Assembly (NCBI GenBank): GCA_945787595.1
Contig: CALZJV010000458.1
Coordinates: 1-5,319 of the forward strand
DNA length: 5,319 nt
Origin: an uncultured Desulfobacterales bacterium
GTDB lineage: Bacteria; Desulfobacterota; Desulfobacteria; Desulfobacterales; JAFDCJ01
Reading direction: 5' to 3'
Shown: piece after piece, positions 1-5,319 of the stretch
Position numbering within the stretch: the stretch's first letter is position 1
How the letters are laid out: every line of letters begins with the position of its first letter
Program-made: the position numbers and the translations under genes
Notes under the pieces: generated by a model
What the model was told of the DNA's origin: nothing
Databases searched by the model: none
The model's input: the letters and a program-made list of their open reading frames with translations, nothing else

Positions 1-288
1 TTTGTGTTTAGGGCTTAAATGCTGAATGATGACAAAGGCTATTTCAGGAGCGGGCGGCATATTGGCAAGGAATATTTCAAGGGCCTCCAAACCACCGGCG
101 GAGGCTCCGATGCCGACAATGGGAAAGTTGGCCGGGTCTTTTGGCAGGGCGGCGGTCTTTTTAATCCCGGCAGGCGCAGAAGTCTTTTTTGAAGTGACGG
201 TCTTTGCGGGTTTTTTTGTGGCAGCCATTTTTTTAGCTGCCGTCGGCGGTATTTTTTTGGTTGTGGGTTCTTTTTTCTTGGCCGGCAT
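1..288 (-). CDS. CheB-type methylesterase domain protein, possibly a CheB/CheR fusion (3' end outside window)
   Basis: The first 96 codons are visible; the frame runs off the left edge. Residues 1-50 are a basic lysine/alanine/proline/threonine-rich tail with KK pairs every 6-9 residues (at 4-6, 11-12, 19-20, 25-26, 34-35, 43-44). From about residue 55 the CheB methylesterase fold begins: FPIVGIGASAGG carries the presumed nucleophile Ser63, and VIIQHLSP the presumed catalytic His90. Their spacing is close to the Ser164/His190 pair of enteric CheB; the catalytic Asp lies outside. CheB removes methyl groups from glutamates of chemoreceptors. There is no N-terminal receiver domain. In this family, CheB domains lacking a receiver and reading IGASAGGLEA are often fused to CheR and PAS domains, but that part cannot be seen. 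The ATG at 288-286 has a good ribosome binding site and starts 26 bases after the kinase stop, so an operon is likely. The tail is probably flexible; no function is assigned to it. Confidence 0.88.
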   Translation of the reverse strand, partial: MPAKKKEPTTKKIPPTAAKKMAATKKPAKTVTSKKTSAPAGIKKTAALPKDPANFPIVGIGASAGGLEALEIFLANMPPAPEIAFVIIQHLSPKHK

Positions 289-293
289 AATTA

Positions 294-301
294 CCACCTC
301 T
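294..301 (-). promoter_or_regulatory. Ribosome binding site of the CheB-domain gene
   Basis: Read on the minus strand, AGAGGTGG is followed by the five-base spacer TAATT and then ATG. This is a good Shine-Dalgarno match at normal distance, and it fixes the start of the CheB-domain gene at 288. It lies inside the 26-base gap after the kinase stop codon, as expected for a downstream gene in an operon. Confidence 0.75.
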
Positions 302-314
302 AAGTTAACATTCT

Positions 315-2738
315 TTACTTGGTAATAAGTTGCCTCAATTTTTGCGACAATTCCATCAGATTAAAGGGCTTCTGGATAAAGCCGTCGCAGCCGCGTTTCA
401 GGATTTCAGTTGCCTGACCATCAAGGCTGTATCCACTGGAAAGAAGGACCTTCACCTTCGGATCCATCTCTTTGAGTCTGTCATAAACCTCTCCCCCACC
501 CATTCCCGGCATAACCAGATCCAGAATGACCATCGCTATCTTTTGCCGGTTTTGTTGGTAGACCTCGATGGCTTCTCTACCTTGACGCGCCGTCAAAACC
601 CCATAGCCCATTTTTTCCAATATCTGAACACCGACATCAATTATCATCTCTTCATCATCTACCAGCAGAATCGTTCCTGATCCTGTCAGGATTTTCTGAT
701 CATCCTGCAGCTCGTCAATGATTGGCTTTTCAGATGCCGGCAAATAAATATGAAAGGTCGCGCCCTGTCCCCTAGTACTTTCCGCAATTATCATTCCATC
801 ATGATTTTTTATGATGCCATAGGCAGAAGCCAGACCCAACCCGGTTCCCCTTTCTTTTTGCTTGGTGGTAAAAAAAGGATCAAATACTCTTTTCAATGTG
901 TTTTCATCCAGTCCGACCCCGGTATCCGTGATCGAGATCACGACATATTTTCCGGGCCGGACACCATAGGCGCCGGCAAAGCTTTCATCAAGCATTCCAT
1001 TTTCTGTCTGAATATAGAGATCGCCTCCTCCGGGCATCGCCTGCCAGGCATTCACGAAAACATTTAACAATACCTGATCAATCTGACTTCGATCGACTTC
1101 AACCGTCCAAATCTTATCCTGATATTTTTTATAAATTGTAATCTCTTTTTTTGTCCTGCCAAACATCTGGCAGCTTTTATCTATCAGAACATTTAGATCC
1201 GTGGGTTTGACTTCATATTTCCCCCCTCTGGCAAATCCCAAAAGCTGTTTGGTGAGCTTTGTCGCCCTTTTGATATAAGCCTCAATTTCTGTTAAATGCT
1301 CAAAATGGAAATGGAGGGGGTCCGTTTCGAACAGCATCAAGGACGTCCTGCCCTGGATGCCCATCAAAAGATTGTTAAAGTCATGTGCAATCCCGCCGGC
1401 CAAAGTCCCGACGGCATCCATTTTTTGAGATAATTGAAGTTGCTTTTCCAATTTGCGCTGTAAGGTTATATCTCTTAAAAAATTCAGGGTCGCGGGTTTG
1501 CCTTTCCAATTGATTTGAACTGCATTGAGATCGACCCACACCACCTGATCATCTTGGCCGACCAGTCTGAATGCATAGGTATCCGGCAGTCCTTCCCCTT
1601 TTATCTGGCGCTTGTGCCTCTCAAGAACCAACTCCCGGTCATCCGGATGGATATAATTTGCAAACGGAACCCGGTCCAAATCAAGGCCTAAATCATTGCC
1701 CATTTGATTTGCCTTCTGATTGGCAAATTTGATCTGTCCCTCTTGAAGGATAAAGATGGCATCATTGGCGTTTTCCACCAGAAGACGATATTTTTCTTCT
1801 GATAACCGCAGTGCTTCCTCAGTTTCTTTGAGATCGGTTATGTCTGTCAGGATCCCTATACTACCGGTGAAACGCCTCTTATCGTCGTAAAATCCTCTCG
1901 GAGATGCGAGTGTATGGACCTTGTTGCCATCCTTTGTTTGCCAGACGAGTTCGAATCTGTTTTCTTGACCCTGGCGTCTTTGAGCCATCTGATCCTGCAT
2001 TAATGCCTTGTAGTCGTCATGGACAAAATCAATGAGATGGCAGCCAATAATCTCATCCCGCAAGTATCCGAGCATTTCGCAGAATCTTTCGTTGACGTAA
2101 GTAAATCGGTAGTCTTGGTCCGCCACTGCCAGCCCTTCATGCATGGTCTCGACGAGTCGGCGGTAACGATTTTCTGATTCCCTTAGGGCATCCTCGGTTT
2201 GCTTGCGCGCATGTATATCGGTTACGGCAGTTCGTATCAGGTTGCAGTTGTTCTTGTCATCCGGCACCACGATAGATTCCAGGTGGGCATGGAATTCAGA
2301 ACCTTGATTCTTCCTTATTCTCAGCTCACAGGTTTGCCTGCTCTTGGTCTCATAAAGCTTCCTTCGATGGAGGAAGAAAGCATCCTGATCATCCCTGACA
2401 ATGAAATCAGAAAAAGGACGGAATATCAGCAATCCCCTTTCCACGCCGACCATCGCAGCTGCGGTGAGATTGGCTTCCAGAATGATTCCCTGCTCGTTCA
2501 GCGAAAAATAGCTAAGCGGGGAAAAGTCGTATAAATCAGAATAGTTATCTCGTGCTTTTTCCAGATCCTGTTGCACCCGGCGCAATTCTTCATTCTGCAT
2601 CTCCAGTTCTATCTGGTGAACCTGAAGATCCTCAATCAACTGCCTGATATCAGTGGGAGGTATATTTTTTACGGCCGAAGGCTTTTTACTCATGAATTCA
2701 AGGGCCTGCCTTCTTAATTTTTCTTTATCTATTTTCAT
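315..2738 (-). CDS. Cytosolic three-PAS hybrid sensor histidine kinase with C-terminal receiver domain
   Basis: This 807-residue protein should autophosphorylate on histidine and pass the phosphate to its own receiver, and perhaps onward. Residues 30-66 form a charged coiled coil (HQIELEMQNEELRR). Three PAS domains follow at about 67-178, 188-305 and 313-430, each ending in a DI-type PAC motif and joined by short helical linkers. The HisKA H-box is GGIAHDFNN with phospho-acceptor His452. The ATPase domain (about 548-668) has N-box Asn559/Asn563, G1 DTGVG at 605-609, F-box FDPFF from 619 and G2 GTGLGL from 631. The receiver (about 689-805) has acidic Asp694/Asp695, phospho-acceptor Asp740, Ser767/Ser768 and Lys790, so all key residues are present. 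There is no signal peptide or membrane segment, so it should sense a cytoplasmic cue; the ligand is not readable. The ATG start fits the family's N-terminus but has no clear Shine-Dalgarno sequence. The CheB-domain gene follows after 26 bases and is a likely partner. Confidence 0.95.
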   Translation of the reverse strand: MKIDKEKLRRQALEFMSKKPSAVKNIPPTDIRQLIEDLQVHQIELEMQNEELRRVQQDLEKARDNYSDLYDFSPLSYFSLNEQGIILEANLTAAAMVGVERGLLIFRPFSDFIVRDDQDAFFLHRRKLYETKSRQTCELRIRKNQGSEFHAHLESIVVPDDKNNCNLIRTAVTDIHARKQTEDALRESENRYRRLVETMHEGLAVADQDYRFTYVNERFCEMLGYLRDEIIGCHLIDFVHDDYKALMQDQMAQRRQGQENRFELVWQTKDGNKVHTLASPRGFYDDKRRFTGSIGILTDITDLKETEEALRLSEEKYRLLVENANDAIFILQEGQIKFANQKANQMGNDLGLDLDRVPFANYIHPDDRELVLERHKRQIKGEGLPDTYAFRLVGQDDQVVWVDLNAVQINWKGKPATLNFLRDITLQRKLEKQLQLSQKMDAVGTLAGGIAHDFNNLLMGIQGRTSLMLFETDPLHFHFEHLTEIEAYIKRATKLTKQLLGFARGGKYEVKPTDLNVLIDKSCQMFGRTKKEITIYKKYQDKIWTVEVDRSQIDQVLLNVFVNAWQAMPGGGDLYIQTENGMLDESFAGAYGVRPGKYVVISITDTGVGLDENTLKRVFDPFFTTKQKERGTGLGLASAYGIIKNHDGMIIAESTRGQGATFHIYLPASEKPIIDELQDDQKILTGSGTILLVDDEEMIIDVGVQILEKMGYGVLTARQGREAIEVYQQNRQKIAMVILDLVMPGMGGGEVYDRLKEMDPKVKVLLSSGYSLDGQATEILKRGCDGFIQKPFNLMELSQKLRQLITK

Positions 2739-2747
2739 GACGAACTT

Positions 2748-2776
2748 ATTTTATCAAAATTGGAAATCCGGTCCAA
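2748..2776 (-). promoter_or_regulatory. Possible sigma70-type promoter of the kinase gene
   Basis: On the minus strand, TTGGAC (2776-2771) and TAAAAT (2753-2748) are separated by exactly 17 bases. The -10 box matches the consensus at 5 of 6 positions; the -35 box matches only its TTG. The -10 box ends nine bases before the kinase ATG, so transcription from here would begin only a few bases upstream of the start codon. That gives an almost leaderless message and would agree with the missing Shine-Dalgarno sequence. AT-rich DNA yields such matches by chance, so this is tentative. Confidence 0.3.
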
Positions 2777-2805
2777 GACATCACAGGCTCTACTTCCAGT
2801 CCCGT

Positions 2806-2839
2806 CTCCGGCTCGTAGACCCGAGCCTACGGGTCGGAG
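2806..2839. repeat. Near-palindrome with GTAG motif, REP-like hairpin candidate
   Basis: The arms CTCCGGCTCGTAG (2806-2818) and CTACGGGTCGGAG (2827-2839) pair over 13 positions around an eight-base loop. Eleven pairs are Watson-Crick. The other two (2811/2834 and 2813/2832) are G-U in plus-strand RNA but A-C mismatches in minus-strand RNA. Two smaller stems are nested: GGCTCG/CGAGCC (2810-2815 with 2822-2827), and ACCCG/CGGGT (2819-2823 with 2830-2834) directly after GTAG. A GTAG tetranucleotide before a hairpin is the layout of REP elements mobilised by RAYT transposases. No T-run follows, so it is not an obvious terminator. Whether it recurs in the genome cannot be seen here. Confidence 0.5.
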
Positions 2840-2864
2840 AGAGGGTAGATCCAGTTCAAAGATA

Positions 2865-2902
2865 GCCGGCATTGCCATAGCAGATTGCTTTTGGTAATCG
2901 GC
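2865..2902 (+). other. Bulged stem-loop in the intergenic region
   Basis: GCCG (2865-2868) pairs with CGGC (2899-2902). ATTGCCA (2871-2877) pairs with TGGTAAT (2892-2898), including one G-U (2874/2895). AGC (2879-2881) pairs with GCT (2887-2889) around the loop AGATT. Bulges are GC at 2869-2870 and T against TT near the loop. In total 14 pairs form. The strand is given as plus only because the wobble pair holds in plus-strand RNA and becomes A-C in minus-strand RNA. It may be part of a structured RNA, a decayed repeat or chance. Confidence 0.35.
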
Positions 2903-2975
2903 ATGACGTGAATCCCAATGCTGCAACCTCAGGGTGAAGCTTGAACGCTTGGTTGGGATATTGGGCATAAAGTGA
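2900..2975. repeat. Imperfect 12-base direct repeat flanking the branched fold
   Basis: GGCATGACGTGA (2900-2911) and GGCATAAAGTGA (2964-2975) agree at 10 of 12 positions and sit on either side of the possible branched fold, 52 bases apart. They could be paired protein binding sites, the ends of a small repeat unit or chance; nothing in the window decides this. Confidence 0.25.
2912..2959 (+). other. Possible branched RNA fold closed by a 7-bp stem
   Basis: ATCCCAA (2912-2918) pairs perfectly with TTGGGAT (2953-2959). Inside are two small hairpins: ACC-TCAG-GGT (2926-2935) and AAGC-TTGAAC-GCTT (2937-2950). Together they would make a three-way junction. An alternative pairing of CCCAAT (2914-2919) with ATTGGG (2960-2965) competes for the same left arm, which could mean a switch or simply coincidence. 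All stems here are Watson-Crick, so this part gives no strand information; plus is assigned to match the neighbouring hairpin. Confidence 0.25.
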
Positions 2976-3191
2976 GACGTTAGCGGTATAATGGATAATG
3001 GGGTTGGCGGAAGAAGATCAGTTTTCATATAGAGGCACTTATCAGAGATGAATATCAGGGTATTATCCGCTTTTCATACACCATGCTCCATGCGATATCT
3101 TACGGTAACTACCACCCGCCGCGGAGAAGTCAAGGTTTGTTTTTCTTCTCAGGCCACGGGGCCGATGGGCCGGAAGCTCGTCCAGAATTCT

Positions 3192-5319
3192 TTATTTGCC
3201 CTCCAGTAGTTGACGAGATTCAAATTCCGGTGCGCGCTCACCAAGATTGCCGTATCGATGATAATTGTTGCAGATACTCTGCTGCCGGTAATACTGCAAT
3301 AGTTCAATTCGGCCGTCCATCATCACCGGGGTGCGGGCGATGTAAAAACCGGTTTCAGCCGCTGCCTGCCGGACATCCGGCGGCACGCGTTGGGGAGCAG
3401 CATAACGAATACGATCAATTTTTAATATGCTATTCATTAGCTCGTTGTCAAGCTCATAAACCACAGGGGTTTCACCGATTATCTGCCGGCCTTCTTTTGC
3501 TTTAAGAAATCGGGTGACACGGCTAACTAAATTTTTTGGGCTGCTGACCCGCAGGCTGCATCCGGAGACTATTGCGGCGGCAATTCTGGCCAGCGTCTCA
3601 AACAGACTGTCCTCGTGGTGCAATCTAATCACGACGGTACCCACCGGCAGATAGCGCAGGATATTGTCCTGCCCGCGAAGTTGAAAGTAATCCAGCCGGC
3701 GGGAAAATTCTCGTTCGACATGGTATAAGTAACTTTTAATGGCCCAAATGCTTTGTTGGATGTCTGCTTCGATTCCCTCAAATCCACCCCCATCCAGTTG
3801 TATCTGCCATTGCCGGGAAAGGTCCAGCAATGGATGGGGGTTTTGAATCGAACCAACAACCGGAGGACCGACCTCTTCAAATTCCATAAACTGGGCCACA
3901 TATTTGGGACCGCCTGTTTTCATTCCCGCCCCCAGGGCTGATTTGCCCATTCCGCCGAAGGACTGGCGCAAGGTGACGGCCCCGGTGGTGCCCCGGTTGA
4001 CATACAGGTTGCCGGCCTTTATACGCTCCTGCCAGTAATCTACTTCACGAGGGTCAAGACTCTCCAGACCGGAAGTCAAACCGTATCCGGTTTGATTGAC
4101 CAACTCGATGGCATGAGCGAGGCTGTCCGCACGCATGACCCCCAGCAGCGGGCCGAAGAATTCGGTCATGTGGGTATAACTTTGCGGCCGAACACCCCAT
4201 TTGATCCCCGGTGTCCACATGAAGGGGTTGTCATCGATATTTTGAGGCTGCAAGGCCCAGGATTCTCCGGGCTCCAAAGCGGTCAGGGCCTTTTTTAAAT
4301 CGCCCTGCGGCGGTTGAATCAGGGGGCCCATTTTGTTGTAAAACATCCAGGCAGACCCCGTACTGAGGCTTCGGGCGGCATCCACCAACTGTTTTTTAAA
4401 ATTGGCATCTTCATACACTTGCGGTTCAAGGATAAGCAGCGAGGTGGCCGAGCATTTCTGACCGCTGTTGCCAAAGGCTGAATAAATGACGTTGCTGATG
4501 GTCTGTTCACGATCCGACATGGCGGTGACGATGGTGGCATTTTTGCCGCCGGTTTCCGCCGCCAGCAAGACGTCCGGACGCTGCTTTAAAATGGACAGAC
4601 CGGTGTCGGTACCGCCGGTCAGGATAATGAAATCAACTGCGGGGTGATGGGTCAGCTTTTTTGCAGTGGTAGACCCGGTGCAGGGCAGCAACTGCAAAAT
4701 ATTTTGCGAGACACCGGCCCGCCAGAAGCATTGGCAAAGCACCCAGGCCACCAGAATCGCGTCGGAGGAGGGCTTAAAGATCACGGTATTGCCGGCCGCC
4801 AGAGCAGCCGCAATACCCCCGCAGGGAATGGCAACGGGAAAATTCCAGGGAGAGATGACCACACCGACGCCTTTGCCGCGACAACGCAAATGGTCGATGT
4901 CGCCAAAGGCTGCAGCGGAAAAAGGATAATACTCGGCAAAATCAACGGCTTCGGAAACTTCCACGTCAGCCTCGGTGAACACCTTAGCGGTATTGGCGGC
5001 AGCCGCACCGATGAGATCTCCCCGGCTGCGGCGAAGTTCGGCGGCGACTCGGGCAAGAATCCGGTGCCGTTGTCGCATGGTCGTTTGCCGCCAGCCATCC
5101 GGATCCGCCCCGGCAGTGGCGACGGCGTTGTCAATATCTGCCGCATTCGCCATGGCAATGCGGGCAACCACCACTTTTGAGTTGAATTGAGAAGAATCCC
5201 GGGTTTCTTTGGTTTCACGATCGCCAAAAATTTCTTTGCCGGCTACCACCAGCGGGATTTCCACAGGATTGTCTTCAGGACTTTTTTTCCATTTTTGTTT
5301 GATTTTCTTGGCCCAGTCT
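3192..5319 (-). CDS. putA: PutA-type L-glutamate-gamma-semialdehyde (P5C) dehydrogenase, 5' end outside window
   Basis: The enzyme oxidises glutamate semialdehyde/P5C to glutamate with NAD+, the second step of proline breakdown. The frame is open to the right edge. The GTG at 5264-5262 is internal, since 18 further in-frame codons precede it and it has no ribosome binding site. Counting from that codon, the ALDH domain spans about 1-465: PWNF with Asn141, FKPSS with Lys164, LTGGTDTG from 215, ETGGKN with Glu237, GNSGQKCS with catalytic Cys271, and EFFGP with Glu368. ETGGKN rather than the more general ELGGK fits P5C dehydrogenases. Residues about 480-690 form a second domain without a catalytic cysteine, resembling the ALDH-superfamily accessory domain of long (type B/C) PutA proteins. 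It ends with the PutA C-terminal motif (651-673, GRIELL ... HRYGN). This layout suggests that the missing N-terminus carries proline dehydrogenase, but a stand-alone P5C dehydrogenase cannot be excluded. No frameshift or lost key residue is seen. Confidence 0.88.
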   Translation of the reverse strand, partial: DWAKKIKQKWKKSPEDNPVEIPLVVAGKEIFGDRETKETRDSSQFNSKVVVARIAMANAADIDNAVATAGADPDGWRQTTMRQRHRILARVAAELRRSRGDLIGAAAANTAKVFTEADVEVSEAVDFAEYYPFSAAAFGDIDHLRCRGKGVGVVISPWNFPVAIPCGGIAAALAAGNTVIFKPSSDAILVAWVLCQCFWRAGVSQNILQLLPCTGSTTAKKLTHHPAVDFIILTGGTDTGLSILKQRPDVLLAAETGGKNATIVTAMSDREQTISNVIYSAFGNSGQKCSATSLLILEPQVYEDANFKKQLVDAARSLSTGSAWMFYNKMGPLIQPPQGDLKKALTALEPGESWALQPQNIDDNPFMWTPGIKWGVRPQSYTHMTEFFGPLLGVMRADSLAHAIELVNQTGYGLTSGLESLDPREVDYWQERIKAGNLYVNRGTTGAVTLRQSFGGMGKSALGAGMKTGGPKYVAQFMEFEEVGPPVVGSIQNPHPLLDLSRQWQIQLDGGGFEGIEADIQQSIWAIKSYLYHVEREFSRRLDYFQLRGQDNILRYLPVGTVVIRLHHEDSLFETLARIAAAIVSGCSLRVSSPKNLVSRVTRFLKAKEGRQIIGETPVVYELDNELMNSILKIDRIRYAAPQRVPPDVRQAAAETGFYIARTPVMMDGRIELLQYYRQQSICNNYHRYGNLGERAPEFESRQLLEGK

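Larger units (their letters stand above)
2739..3191. other. Intergenic region of 453 bases with structured DNA and no convincing gene
   Basis: The stretch lies between the stop of the PutA-type gene and the start of the kinase gene. The only long minus-strand frame (2735-3028, 97 residues) has no ribosome binding site, no recognisable domain and a composition unlike its neighbours. The section 2806-2975 is rich in inverted and direct repeats, listed separately. Between about 2976 and 3191 I see no gene. Just past the PutA stop, GGCC recurs three times at an eight-base period (3152, 3160, 3168); it can form short stems, but no T-run follows on either strand, so no terminator is called. Confidence 0.7.

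Noticed and set aside
26..325. A 99-residue plus-strand frame with hydrophobic stretches resembling a membrane protein
   Set aside because: It lies opposite the CheB-type gene; its phenylalanine- and alanine-rich runs are the complement of the lysine-rich tail codons on the other strand.
2952..2986. GTTGGGA and GTTAGCG as possible integron attC core sites
   Set aside because: Neither fits the GTTRRRY core, there is no matching partner core at the right distance, and no cassette-like gene lies next to them.
2987..2992. A perfect TATAAT on the plus strand as a promoter
   Set aside because: No acceptable -35 box is found at 16-18 bases, and no plus-strand gene lies downstream. It would regain interest if a plus-strand transcript were detected here.
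2735..3028. A 97-residue minus-strand frame whose TGA overlaps the kinase ATG as ATGA, which looks like translational coupling
   Set aside because: It has no ribosome binding site, no recognisable domain, and proline/serine/arginine-rich content typical of translated non-coding DNA, and it runs through the palindrome and hairpins. The four-base overlap is probably chance; conservation of the frame in relatives would reverse this.
3124..3150. GAGAAG ... CTTCTC inverted repeat with a T-run as a terminator
   Set aside because: The stem is only six pairs with a 15-base loop, the T-run lies inside the loop rather than after the stem, and it is on the wrong strand for the PutA gene.
3083..3505. 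A 140-residue plus-strand frame across the end of the PutA-type gene, and similar plus-strand frames at 4644-5180
   Set aside because: They are antisense to a gene with clear catalytic motifs, and show no domain or ribosome binding site of their own.

Overview
The window reads as bacterial chromosome, most likely from a deltaproteobacterium (Desulfobacterota, Desulfobacterales-like). This is inferred from two things: the style of the PAS histidine kinase, with its short N-terminal coiled coil leading into PAS domains and its GIAHDFNN H-box, and a PutA-type dehydrogenase with an extra C-terminal domain. No marker gene fixes the taxon. All three genes lie on the minus strand, so the window is read from right to left.

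Right part (3192-5319): the 3' part of a PutA-type proline catabolism enzyme. A complete L-glutamate-gamma-semialdehyde (P5C) dehydrogenase domain is visible, followed by a C-terminal ALDH-like accessory domain and the conserved PutA C-terminal motif. The reading frame stays open past the right edge, so the presumed proline dehydrogenase half lies outside.

Middle (2739-3191): 453 bases without a convincing gene. The stretch holds a 34-base near-palindrome containing GTAG, a bulged hairpin, a possible branched fold and an imperfect direct repeat. The two long stems pair better as plus-strand RNA (G-U wobbles) than as minus-strand RNA (A-C mismatches), although every gene here is on the minus strand. 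No convincing rho-independent terminator follows the dehydrogenase gene.

Left part (1-2738): a soluble three-PAS hybrid histidine kinase with a C-terminal receiver domain. After 26 bases and a good ribosome binding site comes the start of a CheB-type methylesterase gene, perhaps a CheB/CheR fusion, cut by the left edge. The two are probably co-transcribed as one signalling unit: PAS input, phosphorelay, then a chemotaxis-like methylesterase output. The CheB protein begins with a lysine/alanine/proline-rich basic tail where classical CheB has its receiver domain. The dehydrogenase and the signalling pair are separated by the long gap and are probably independent transcription units.
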